Part shown: piece by piece, positions 1 through 6,630 of the stretch
Layout: every line of letters begins with the position of its first letter
Position numbering within the stretch: the first letter of the stretch is position 1
DNA from: Candidatus Aminicenantota bacterium
Lineage (GTDB): Bacteria; Acidobacteriota; Aminicenantia; Aminicenantales; Aminicenantaceae
Assembly (NCBI GenBank): GCA_030673995.1
Contig: DAOUYU010000026.1
Span: forward strand, 1-13,324
DNA length: 13,324 bases
Direction of reading: 5' to 3'
Notes under the pieces: model-generated
Seen by the model: only the letters and a program-made list of their open reading frames with translations
Databases searched by the model: none
What the model was told of the DNA's origin: nothing
Translations under genes and position numbers: made by a program

Positions 1-302
1 AAAAATCCAGAGAATGGAAATCCCTGGATGTAGCGATTCTTCATTCTCTGATCATCGACAAGCTCGAAGCCTTATGTTCAGGACCTTTCTCTCAGGAGAA
101 CAGTGTGAGCTACATCAGAAAGCTTGATGAGGGTGTTGAAAAAGTTATACAGGGACACTATCAGATGATTTTTCTCCTCAAGCCTGTTTCCCTTGGTCAG
201 GTCAGAGACGTCGTCGAGAACGGAGAGCTTATGCCTCAAAAATCAACGGATTTTTTTCCCAAGCTCAAATCTGGCTTGGTTATGAATCCTTTGGGAGAAT
301 AA
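1..302 (+). CDS. DUF1015 family protein, C-terminal part (5' end off window)
   Basis: The reading frame is open from the window edge (first full codon at base 3) to the TAA at 300-302 and gives about 99 residues. It reads LDVAILHSLIIDKL early and MPQKSTDFFPKLKSGLV near the end. The MPQKST-F-PK-xSGL signature at the C-terminus is typical of the DUF1015 family, whose biochemical role is unknown; members of about 400 residues often lie beside serine-biosynthesis or class V aminotransferase genes. An internal GTG at 105 could be miscalled as the start, but the conserved sequence continues upstream of it, so this is the tail of a longer protein. The next gene begins 22 bases downstream on the same strand, which suggests co-transcription with the cysteine desulfurase. 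Confidence 0.85.
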   Translation, partial: KSREWKSLDVAILHSLIIDKLEALCSGPFSQENSVSYIRKLDEGVEKVIQGHYQMIFLLKPVSLGQVRDVVENGELMPQKSTDFFPKLKSGLVMNPLGE

Positions 303-324
303 ATTTTAAGAAAGAGCTTGCTGC

Positions 325-1485
325 ATGATATATCTTGATAACAACGCGACAACTCCATTAGATCCTGCTGTTGCGGAGAAAATGTCTGAATTTTTAAAGG
401 AAAAATTTGGAAATCCATCATCTCTTTATCCAATCGGAAGAGAAGTTAAGGAGATCCTCACGGGAGTCCGGGAAGTCATAGCCAAGGCCTTAGGAGCCGA
501 TAGAACAGAGATCATTTTTACTGGCTCGGGAACTGAGGCAGATAATTTTGCTATCCGTGGAGTACTGAATGCTTTTCCTGAAAAAAAAGGAGTTATTATT
601 TCTGCCATCGAACATCCTGCAATCCTTCAGACAGCTGGCTATCTTGAGAAAAAGGGCCTGGATGTTACCTATGTGCCGGTGGATGAGCATGGAACTATCG
701 ATGTCGATTTTCTCAAGGACGCGATCACAGCTCAAACCGCCATCATTTCCATCATGCATGCCAACAATGAGCTGGGAACAATCCAGCCCATCGAGGAGAT
801 AAGCAAAATAGCAAAAGAGAGAGAAGTTCTTGTTCACACCGATGCTGTTCAATCCTTTGGCAAGATCGATGTGAATGTCGACAGATTAGGGGTTGACCTC
901 CTTTCTATTTCCGCTCATAAGATCTATGGCCCCAAAGGAGTGGGCGCTCTTTACATCCGGAGAGGGACAGAAATAGAGCCGCTTATCTTCGGAGGACATC
1001 AGGAAAGAGAATTGAGAGCAGGGACAGAAAACACAATCGGGATCGTCGGATTAGGAGAAGCGGTCCGGATTATTAAGGAAAGAGGAGATAAGGACAAGAA
1101 ACGGATAACAAACCTGGCAGAGAGACTTAAAAAAGAAATTGAGGAAAGAATTCCCAAGGTGAAATTTAACGGCCATGAGAAGAACAGGATAAAAGGAACC
1201 CTGAATTTTTCCTTTCTGGGCCTTGAGGCGGAAGCCATTCTTTTGGCACTGGCAACAAAAGAAATCTATGTCTCCACAGGTTCTGCATGCAGTGAGGGAG
1301 AGGAGGATGTCTCACATGTTCTCAATGCAATAGGTCTTAGGCCTGAGGTGGCCCGTTCATCTATTCGTTTATCTCTGGGCAGATTTAATACTGAAGAGGA
1401 TGTTAATGCTGTAGTTCAGGAACTTCCTGATATTGTAAAAAAATTCAGGGAAATTTCCGCCCTCGACATAGATGAAGAGTATTAA
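325..1485 (+). CDS. Cysteine desulfurase, NifS/IscS type (PLP-dependent)
   Basis: This is a 386-residue class V aminotransferase-fold enzyme that removes sulfur from L-cysteine as an enzyme persulfide for Fe-S cluster and thio-cofactor assembly. It is of normal family length. Visible landmarks are the N-terminal YLDNNATTP, His97 in the IEHPAI segment, Asp173 in HTDAVQ, the PLP-binding Lys199 in SAHKIYGPKG, the RAGTEN motif near 231-236 and the catalytic Cys322 in STGSACSEG. All key residues are present, so it should be active. ATG at 325 is preceded by a weak purine-rich stretch (GAAAGAG, 313-319). No iscU/nifU scaffold gene is in view, so whether it serves general Fe-S assembly or a dedicated route cannot be told. 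The methyltransferase gene follows 51 bases downstream on the same strand. Confidence 0.95.
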   Translation: MIYLDNNATTPLDPAVAEKMSEFLKEKFGNPSSLYPIGREVKEILTGVREVIAKALGADRTEIIFTGSGTEADNFAIRGVLNAFPEKKGVIISAIEHPAILQTAGYLEKKGLDVTYVPVDEHGTIDVDFLKDAITAQTAIISIMHANNELGTIQPIEEISKIAKEREVLVHTDAVQSFGKIDVNVDRLGVDLLSISAHKIYGPKGVGALYIRRGTEIEPLIFGGHQERELRAGTENTIGIVGLGEAVRIIKERGDKDKKRITNLAERLKKEIEERIPKVKFNGHEKNRIKGTLNFSFLGLEAEAILLALATKEIYVSTGSACSEGEEDVSHVLNAIGLRPEVARSSIRLSLGRFNTEEDVNAVVQELPDIVKKFREISALDIDEEY

Positions 1486-1532
1486 AAAGTTACAGGTTAT
1501 GATTTTAATGACAAGAGGAATTTGATTCATTA

Positions 1533-1548
1533 GACAATGATCATTGTC
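1533..1548. repeat. Perfect 16-bp palindrome over the methyltransferase start codon
   Basis: GACAATGATCATTGTC is its own reverse complement, and the ATG of the methyltransferase (1537-1539) lies inside it. The nearest Shine-Dalgarno-like sequence, AAGAGG at 1513-1518, is unusually far upstream (18 bases). The palindrome could be an operator or could pair in the mRNA, but it may also be chance, since ATG-ATC-ATT encodes the conserved MII start. Confidence 0.4.
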
Positions 1549-2328
1549 GGGGAAAGGCTAAATTCCAGCAGACGTTCCGTGCTTCAAGCTCTGGAGCAAA
1601 AAGACATAAAATTCTTAGTTGACCAGGCTCAAAGGCAAGAAAAGGCTGGAGCAAGCTACATAGACCTGAACTCGGCAGCCCTCCTGGATAAGGAGGCAGA
1701 GACTCTTCAATGGGCTATTCCTCTCCTTCAAAAAGAACTCCATGTTCCCTTATCCATTGATACTCCCAATCCGGAAGCCATGGAAGTGGGCCTGAAATAT
1801 CATGAAGGCCAGGCCCTCCTGAATTCCTTGAGCGGTGAGTCGAAGAAAATCAAGGCTTTACTTCCCATGATCAAGAAATACAGGCCTCGCGTCGTTGTCC
1901 TCTGCCTCGATGATAACGGTTTGCCCAAAAGCTCTAACCAGGAGCTTTCGATCGCGGATAAAATGTTGACTCTTCTCGATAAGGAAGGATTAAGCATAGA
2001 GGATATTTTCGTCGATCCACTTGTTCATCCTGTTGGTGTCGATAGAAATGCGCCAACTCTCTTCTTTGAGTCGCTCGAAAAAATAAAGAAAAAATTTCCA
2101 CTTGTAAAAACCATAGCCGGAATAAGCAACGTTTCTTTTGGACTCCCTCGTAGGAAACTACTGAATAGAGTTTTTCTCGTTCTGGCTCTCCAGAGAGGGC
2201 TGGATGCTGCCATTCTTGATCCCTTTGACAAGGGAGTTTTAGCAGTGTTGAATGCGGCCGAAGCGCTTATGGGAAAAGACGCCGGAATGAAAAATTACCT
2301 GACATCAATAAGAAGCGGAAAGCTGTGA
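1537..2328 (+). CDS. Methyltetrahydrofolate:corrinoid methyltransferase (AcsE/MeTr-like, pterin-binding TIM barrel)
   Basis: This 263-residue protein has the DHPS/pterin-binding fold and nearly the length of acetogen MeTr. It begins with IIVGERLNSSR, which matches the 'GE(R/N)-N' folate-binding start. It carries Asp75 (SIDTPNPEA), Asp160 (FVDPLVHPVG) and Asn198 (GISNVSFGLP), corresponding to the Asp75/Asp160/Asn199 set that binds the pterin in AcsE. By family it moves the N5-methyl group of methyl-H4folate to a cob(I)amide, as in the methyl branch of the Wood-Ljungdahl pathway or in related demethylation systems. It has no cobalamin-binding domain and no corrinoid protein, acs or cdh gene is in the window, so its partner is unknown. 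An in-frame stop lies just upstream (1531-1533), which fixes ATG 1537 as the only sensible start. A 16-bp palindrome covers that start codon. The 3' end overlaps the convergent DUF4416 gene by 24 bases. Confidence 0.85.
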   Translation: MIIVGERLNSSRRSVLQALEQKDIKFLVDQAQRQEKAGASYIDLNSAALLDKEAETLQWAIPLLQKELHVPLSIDTPNPEAMEVGLKYHEGQALLNSLSGESKKIKALLPMIKKYRPRVVVLCLDDNGLPKSSNQELSIADKMLTLLDKEGLSIEDIFVDPLVHPVGVDRNAPTLFFESLEKIKKKFPLVKTIAGISNVSFGLPRRKLLNRVFLVLALQRGLDAAILDPFDKGVLAVLNAAEALMGKDAGMKNYLTSIRSGKL

Positions 2329-2844
2329 TAAATATATCCTTCTGACTTCCATAAAAAATCTCTGATAGTCTGTCGTTTTAAAATCAGGATAGGTCCAACT
2401 CAATGGTCTGGCTTCCTTTTTGCCGAATAATAATTCTAAATGGGCATAGATCCCATCGCGCAGAGGAACCCTGTGGGCAAAATCCTTTGCTGTAGCCATG
2501 ATTAAAGAAGAGGACGTGAGGTAGCCTGGATCGATGTTGACGATTCTCCGGCCTGATTGGAATTCTTTTCTCAGCTCTTCCTCGAGTCCATTTGTTTGAA
2601 GCTTTATTTCACTTAGTTTTTCAGGCAAAACAAACTCGGCAAAACTCAAGAATTTTCTTTTCAGATCCTTACCCATTTGCTTTTCATAATAATCCGTAAA
2701 TTTGAACTCGAAAAGAGGACTGGTCAGATCCACCGGGCCATAAAGCCGGCCAAGATCTTCTTCTGCTTTTTTAAAAATGCGTTCTTCAAAGGCGATAATT
2801 CCGCAGATTAGCTTGACCGGTGAAAAAGCCTTTGGTTCGGCCAT
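2305..2844 (-). CDS. DUF4416 family protein
   Basis: The 179-residue protein starts MAEPKAFSPVKLICGIIAF and contains GPVDLTSPLFEFKFTDYYEKQMG, NIDPGYLTSSSLIMATAKDF and a C-terminal SWTYPDFKTTDY. These features match the DUF4416 family, a short uncharacterised protein of bacteria and some archaea that is sometimes mislabelled as GTP-binding; no P-loop is seen here. Two tandem ATGs exist (2847 and 2844). The GGGAG at 2851-2855 is 6 bases from the second and only 3 from the first, so 2844 is preferred. It follows the glycerophosphodiesterase-like gene by about two dozen bases on the same strand, so the two probably form an operon. Its 3' end overlaps the convergent methyltransferase gene by 24 bases. 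Molecular function is unknown. Confidence 0.85.
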   Translation of the reverse strand: MAEPKAFSPVKLICGIIAFEERIFKKAEEDLGRLYGPVDLTSPLFEFKFTDYYEKQMGKDLKRKFLSFAEFVLPEKLSEIKLQTNGLEEELRKEFQSGRRIVNIDPGYLTSSSLIMATAKDFAHRVPLRDGIYAHLELLFGKKEARPLSWTYPDFKTTDYQRFFMEVRRIYLSQLSASY

Positions 2845-2869
2845 CATTCACTCCCGTTGATCTTTTTTT

Positions 2870-3646
2870 TCACATCCCTCTATGGCAAATAAGCGGACCC
2901 GCATCCTTCCCTCGTCCATCTTTACGCTCCCCGCGGTAGTCGGTTATTATAACAAAGTCTTTGAAGTCTTTCTCTTCTTTATAGGATTGAGCTTCAGTCC
3001 CCAATATAAAATCTTCCTCCTCCAAAGATTTTATCTCTTCCAATGATGGCTGGAACAAGGAAAAAAATCCTTTTAGAAACAGCTTAGAGAAAAGAAGGCC
3101 CCCTATTCCCATTTTTTTGGTCACATGGATATGGCGTTTCAGGGATGTAAACATCTGAGTAACTGTCTTCAAGTTGTAATGCGGGATAAAAAGATTGGTT
3201 ACCGAAAAAAGGTAAGGCACAATTCTGCATGTCCGAATATCGCTTATAGCTTTTAAAATCTCTGTAGAAAAAGATATGATACGGACATTTTCCAAACGCA
3301 GCTTAGAAAACTTTAGTAGGTCAGTCGTTTTTCTTGCCAGGGTCCTGCATAATTGGGTATTTTTTTTCAGACCAAAGGCTGTATCTTCTTTGGACTCTAT
3401 CCAGAGAGTTTTGCCCTTTTCATTGATTAATTCTATCACGTGGGGATGGCTGACAAGTTTTTCGAGGGTTTGTACACCCCTGAGGTCCTTAAAATCTGTA
3501 TTGAGTAGAGAATGGTGGCCATATGTAACGTCATGGTAAAGGACCAGGACTCTGTCTTTTGTAAGCCTGACATCAATCTCGCATCCATCATAGAGTTGAA
3601 GTGCCTCTATTATGGAAGAAACGGATTTGACCTCAGTCTTTTGCAA
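2870..3646 (-). CDS. Glycerophosphodiester phosphodiesterase-like protein, apparently circularly permuted
   Basis: From a TTG start this gives 258 residues of GDPD-type TIM barrel, a family that hydrolyses glycerophosphodiesters to glycerol-3-phosphate and an alcohol. Visible motifs are CEIDVRLTKD (Glu23, Asp25), VLYHD (His38, Asp39) and LWIESKED (Glu84, Lys86), and the last barrel strand DFVIITDYRGE lies near residue 235. The family's first strand, with the catalytic HRG motif, is absent from the N-terminus. Instead the protein ends PLICHRGM-stop, with His255 in exactly that motif. Upstream of TTG 3646 the frame stays open to a stop at 3728-3730 but shows no ATG/GTG and no HRG; translation after the C-terminal stop does not resume the family sequence. 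All active-site residues are therefore present in permuted order. The alternative is a gene rearranged by recombination. The start is uncertain: only a weak GAGAG lies upstream. There is no signal peptide, so it should be cytoplasmic. DUF4416 follows closely. Confidence 0.75.
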   Translation of the reverse strand: MQKTEVKSVSSIIEALQLYDGCEIDVRLTKDRVLVLYHDVTYGHHSLLNTDFKDLRGVQTLEKLVSHPHVIELINEKGKTLWIESKEDTAFGLKKNTQLCRTLARKTTDLLKFSKLRLENVRIISFSTEILKAISDIRTCRIVPYLFSVTNLFIPHYNLKTVTQMFTSLKRHIHVTKKMGIGGLLFSKLFLKGFFSLFQPSLEEIKSLEEEDFILGTEAQSYKEEKDFKDFVIITDYRGERKDGRGKDAGPLICHRGM

Positions 3647-3778
3647 AACACTCTCTTTGCTCTTCCTGATCAGAGATGATTTCTTTTTTATCCAAAAAAG
3701 TGTGGGATTTGTCTTTGTGACTGTCTTTCATATCTGAGCTTATTTTAGTAAATCGGAGTCCGTTCTTCAAGAAAAAGA

Positions 3779-3900
3779 GGGGTCAGGTCTCAAGACTGGA
3801 AAGGACAAAACCTCGAACAAGGTGAGAAATGGGGACAGTCCCACTCTTTGACCGGTGGGAAAGACAGGAAAAAAGGGGACAGTCCCCGTTTTTCGATTTT
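3779..3900. repeat. REP-like palindrome cluster (GGGGACAGTCCC type)
   Basis: Two copies of a near-palindromic core are visible: GGGGACAGTCCC at 3831-3842 and GGGGACAGTCCCC at 3875-3887, the second flanked by A and T runs (AAAAA before, GTTTTT after). A further GGGGTCAGGTCTC lies at 3780-3792. The same core recurs near 6650 and 11000-11080. This pattern is that of REP/REPIN sequences, which are normally mobilised in trans by REP-associated tyrosine transposases; none is encoded here. Short ORFs reading through it (KKGDSP-like) are artefacts. Confidence 0.7.
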
Positions 3901-4153
3901 AAAAGCATGGGTCCCCTATGTCCTTGTTGCCGTCCTTCTCCTCATCACTCGTCTCTGGCCTCCTTTAAAGAATGCTCTGGCTTCTGTCTCAATAAAGTGG
4001 ACGAACATATTTAAGACGTCCATCAGCACCAGTTTTCAGCCTCTTTATCTGCCCGGCTTTTTATTCTTGATCGTGGTGGTCATGACAATCTTTATTCAAA
4101 AAATCCCGGCAAATAAGGCGAAGGTTGTTTTGCTGCAAATCTTCAGAATCTAG
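3888..4153 (+). pseudogene. L-lactate permease (LctP/LldP family) internal fragment
   Basis: One frame continuing out of the REP sequence reads KAWVPYVLVAVLLLITRLWP, then a WTNIFKTSIS segment, QPLYLPGFLFLIVVV and a further hydrophobic stretch before TAG at 4151-4153. The AWxPYxLVAxLLxxTR ... PLYLPG pattern matches the central part of the lactate permease family (PF02652), a membrane transporter of roughly 530-560 residues. Only about 85 residues remain: the left end begins directly at the REP palindrome and the right end stops at the convergent DUF1460 gene. The open ORF can be extended to an ATG at 3848, but that part is REP sequence. I read it as a gene remnant, not a functional protein. 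The hydrophobic periodicity has not decayed much, so the deletion may be fairly recent. Confidence 0.6.
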
Positions 4154-5064
4154 GGATACCTCACCTCTTGCGGTCTGGCTACCGTAATACCGATAAAAGT
4201 ATCGACCGATTGTATGTATTTATAGAGTTCGGTGTCTAACATGACTTTTTTCTTTTCGGATGAGGCATGTAGAAACCTGACATTGCCTTTCTCGTCTCGA
4301 TAGGCAAGGCCGGTATGGGCATAATCCAGCCCTTCTCTGTTTGTGGCCAGAACAATAATATCACCTGTTCGAATATGTCTTTGTGCTTTTCTGACTTTTC
4401 TTTTCGAAATATACCAGTGCCGGCGTTTATTGATTTCTTTCTCGAACTTAGCGATTGTTTTAATGAATTCTGGAAATTCTTTCAATGCCGGATAGTAACC
4501 TGGGTTTTTGGACATGAATGAAACTTCAATGGGATATTCTTTTCCGCCGATTTTTCTCGTGATGTTTCTCACCACTTTTTTCTTCTCATTGTCATAAATC
4601 CAGTCAGAAGTGTAATGCAGCCTGGAAGTATAATCAGTTAATTTTCCTCCTCTATACCGGGTCAATGTAAGTTCAGCTATTAAATCATCATATGTTGTGT
4701 TCCCTTTTTTAAGAATTCTTGCCGTACAGAGTACATTTTCATAAAATGTGACGCAATCCAATCCTGTCAGGTCGACCCGGCAGATTTCAGGCCCCTCTCC
4801 CTCAATCGTTCCTGCTACGTATTCTGTCCCGACCATAAGCAGGCCTATATTTCCAATGCATTCACCGATGGGTAAGGATTCCCACTTCTTTTCTTTCGCA
4901 CTCTTGATAATTTGAGCAAAAATATGGCGAGTCCTCGACTGTGCATCTTCAACTCTGAGTGGATATTCCTTTTTCAGAAAAGGAGCATCATATTGTAAGG
5001 AATGTCCAAGAAAAATAGAAAGAATCGTGCCTATCGTTAATAAGAAAAATTGTTTGCATCTCAT
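4150..5064 (-). CDS. Secreted DUF1460 domain protein (NlpC/P60-like amidase)
   Basis: The 304-residue protein has an N-terminal signal peptide (Arg/Lys at 2-4, hydrophobic residues about 6-20). It then carries the DUF1460 signature LTGLDCVTFYEN with the presumed nucleophile Cys104, and a later GLDYAHTGLAY with the presumed His250, followed by FLHASS. DUF1460 members adopt an NlpC/P60-type papain-like fold; characterised relatives act as N-acetylmuramoyl-L-alanine amidases or peptidoglycan recyclers, so a periplasmic or outer-face role in cell-wall turnover is likely. ATG 5064 has no strong Shine-Dalgarno. The gene lies 78 bases downstream of the cation-efflux gene on the same strand, separated by a palindromic element. 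Its stop codon TAG (4150-4152) overlaps the end of the lactate-permease remnant on the other strand. The exact substrate is not evident. Confidence 0.85.
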   Translation of the reverse strand: MRCKQFFLLTIGTILSIFLGHSLQYDAPFLKKEYPLRVEDAQSRTRHIFAQIIKSAKEKKWESLPIGECIGNIGLLMVGTEYVAGTIEGEGPEICRVDLTGLDCVTFYENVLCTARILKKGNTTYDDLIAELTLTRYRGGKLTDYTSRLHYTSDWIYDNEKKKVVRNITRKIGGKEYPIEVSFMSKNPGYYPALKEFPEFIKTIAKFEKEINKRRHWYISKRKVRKAQRHIRTGDIIVLATNREGLDYAHTGLAYRDEKGNVRFLHASSEKKKVMLDTELYKYIQSVDTFIGITVARPQEVRYP

Positions 5065-5085
5065 TTTTCGTAAGTTCTCAATAAT

Positions 5086-5132
5086 TGGGGGTAGATACTA
5101 TTTGTGATTAATCACTGGATTTCTACTACCCA
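5086..5132. promoter_or_regulatory. Nested inverted repeat with palindrome GTGATTAATCAC
   Basis: A perfect 12-bp palindrome, GTGATTAATCAC (5104-5115), sits inside a larger imperfect inverted repeat whose arms are TGGG..TAG on the left (5086-5094) and CTACCCA on the right (5126-5132). It occupies most of the spacer between the efflux gene and the DUF1460 gene, about 40-50 bases upstream of the DUF1460 start. It has no T-run on the relevant strand, so an operator or mRNA structure fits better than an intrinsic terminator. No regulator can be assigned. Confidence 0.35.
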
Positions 5133-5142
5133 CAAAAAAAAT

Positions 5143-6081
5143 TTATTTATTTTCTGCTTCCATGTAGACCTTGGCCTTTGGAAGTATCTCCTTTATCTTC
5201 TTTTCAATCCTGTCATTGACCTTTTCAAGTTCATCAACGATCAAGTTATCCTTATAGTTAATCTCTACTGTTATCAGCACTTCATCCATGCTGAGATGCA
5301 TCGTTTTCAGGCTTATTATCTTCTTTACCTCATGGAAGGAGTTGATCGCTTTAAGAATTTTTCTCCTTTTGAGTGGTGTTACCGCTTCTCCGACCAGGAG
5401 TTTTTTTGTTTCAAAAGCAAGTAACAGGGCAAAGACCATGAGCAGCAATCCGATTAAAATTGAAGCGATGGCATCGATAATTAAGATTCCTGTGAAGTGT
5501 ACCAGAGTAATCGCGACCGCCGCAATCAAAAGTCCTATTAAAGCAAGTGAATCCTCGAACAAGACCGTCAGAGTTGTTGGGTCTTTGCTGTGTTTTACTC
5601 CCTCGATGATATTCCTGTGCCGCTCGTTCCTCATTTCTTTTTTAATATTCTTTACAGCGATACTGAGGGCATAACTTTCAAATACAATCGCCACAGCAAT
5701 AGCCAGATAAACAAGTCCGATATGGCTGAGCGGTTCAGGGTTCAGAAGTTTATGGTAACCTTCTCTTATGGATAATGTTCCGGCAATTCCAAATAGTATA
5801 ATGGCAACCATAAAAGACCAGAAGAACTGCTCTTTTCCATACCCAAACCGATGGTGCTCATCAGGCACTTTGCTGCTGCGTTTCAGGCCATAAAGAAGAA
5901 GCACTTGATTTAATGTATCTGAGAATGAGTGGTAACTCTCGGCAAGCATCGACGATGAGCCGCTGAATAAAGCAGCTATAAGTTTGAATATAGCTATTCC
6001 AAAATTGCACAGCAAGGCGGCAATTACAGCCTTCTTGCTTCCATGAATGGAACCCGCCTCTTGCACTGTTATTTTTTCCAA
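5143..6081 (-). CDS. Cation diffusion facilitator (ZNT9-like CDF family)
   Basis: This inner-membrane secondary transporter of the CDF family has 312 residues from TTG 6081. It shows about six hydrophobic segments and a cytoplasmic C-terminal domain from about residue 232. TM2 has ESYHSFSDTLNQVLLL with the metal-site His51 and Asp55; HRFGYGKEQFFW follows. TM5 reads LFEDSLALIGLLIA: Asp177 is at the usual second-site position, but the residue four before it is Val173 rather than His. The SDTxNQxLL and ED-xxA-xxG features point to the SLC30A9/ZNT9-like branch, whose metal and direction are less certain than for FieF/CzcD. The start is doubtful: TTG 6081 lacks a Shine-Dalgarno sequence, while an in-frame GTG at 6066 has GGA upstream. 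The RRM gene lies upstream on the same strand, 113 bases away. Confidence 0.9.
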   Translation of the reverse strand: MEKITVQEAGSIHGSKKAVIAALLCNFGIAIFKLIAALFSGSSSMLAESYHSFSDTLNQVLLLYGLKRSSKVPDEHHRFGYGKEQFFWSFMVAIILFGIAGTLSIREGYHKLLNPEPLSHIGLVYLAIAVAIVFESYALSIAVKNIKKEMRNERHRNIIEGVKHSKDPTTLTVLFEDSLALIGLLIAAVAITLVHFTGILIIDAIASILIGLLLMVFALLLAFETKKLLVGEAVTPLKRRKILKAINSFHEVKKIISLKTMHLSMDEVLITVEINYKDNLIVDELEKVNDRIEKKIKEILPKAKVYMEAENK

Positions 6082-6128
6082 TTCTAAATAGATAGAGAAC
6101 GACGCTTACACTTTTATTGAGCGTTATC

Positions 6129-6153
6129 GAGTAACTGCAGATAGCAGTTGCTC
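6129..6153. other. 10-bp stem-loop between RRM gene and efflux gene
   Basis: GAGTAACTGC (6129-6138) can pair with GCAGTTGCTC (6144-6153), with one G-T wobble and a 5-base loop AGATA. It lies after the RRM stop and before the efflux gene on the minus strand. There is no T-run after the stem in either direction, so intrinsic termination is not supported; attenuation or mRNA end protection are possible. Confidence 0.3.
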
Positions 6154-6194
6154 ACTACCTGGAAAGAATATTTCTATAGAACTATGAGACTGCT

Positions 6195-6449
6195 TTACTC
6201 CCTTCTAGGTCTGGCCAAATTGACTTTCATATTCCTGCCTTCTACTTCAGTTCCGTCAATTTTTTGGATTGCACTTTCAGCCTCATCTTTATTTTCCATC
6301 TCTACAAATCCAAAACCTCTTGACCTGTCCGTTAAACGGTCCTTGATAATTTTTACAGATGTAACTTCACCGTATGGCGCAAAGAGTTCTTTTAGAGAAT
6401 CTTCTGTCATACTGTAGGTCAAGTTACCCACGTAAATCTGTACTGGCAT
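6195..6449 (-). CDS. Small RNA-binding protein, single RRM domain
   Basis: The protein has 84 residues and is almost entirely one RNA recognition motif. RNP2 is IYVGNL (5-10) and RNP1 is RGFGFVEM (44-51) with the stacking aromatics Tyr6, Phe46 and Phe48. A short basic tail ends ARPRRE. Such stand-alone RRM proteins of bacteria (cyanobacterial Rbp type) bind single-stranded RNA and are often cold- or stress-induced; this one lacks the Gly-rich tail of many. ATG 6449 is chosen because AAGAGG sits exactly 6 bases upstream. A longer in-frame TTG start at 6464 would place that ribosome-binding site inside the coding region. The upstream 300-base spacer would carry its promoter. Confidence 0.93.
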   Translation of the reverse strand: MPVQIYVGNLTYSMTEDSLKELFAPYGEVTSVKIIKDRLTDRSRGFGFVEMENKDEAESAIQKIDGTEVEGRNMKVNLARPRRE

Positions 6450-6455
6450 GATACA

Positions 6456-6461
6456 CCTCTT
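6456..6461 (-). promoter_or_regulatory. Ribosome-binding site deciding the RRM start
   Basis: On the minus strand AAGAGG is followed by a 6-base spacer and then ATG (6449-6447). This selects the 84-residue form over the longer TTG-initiated reading. Confidence 0.7.
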
Positions 6462-6630
6462 CAAAAGTGCTAATATGCACTCTTTACTTCAAACGAAACA
6501 CCACTTTTATCAGAAAGTTTAAAGAAGTGAACGCTTAAGCCAAATAATTATCTGACATTCCAAATAAATAGTCAAGACCTCATTTAATTGTCGTTTCGGA
6601 TATTCCCCAAAACCTTCACCTGAAGAAAAA

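Noticed and set aside
490..852. 120-codon minus-strand ORF inside the cysteine desulfurase
   Set aside because: It lies wholly antisense to a full-length, well-conserved gene and shows no family features.
3829..4014. 61-codon ORF overlapping the REP and the permease fragment
   Set aside because: It is in a different frame from the recognisable lactate-permease sequence and starts inside REP sequence.
5104..5115. GTGATTAATCAC as a CRP or FNR site
   Set aside because: The half-sites resemble TGTGA/TCAC, but the spacing (4 rather than 6) and the missing outer bases do not fit either consensus.
5288..5674. 128-codon plus-strand ORF inside the efflux gene
   Set aside because: It is antisense to conserved CDF coding sequence; its hydrophobic look mirrors the membrane segments on the other strand.
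6129..6153. Stem-loop as an intrinsic terminator after the RRM gene
   Set aside because: The stem is good but no T-run follows on either strand, so it is listed only as a structure.
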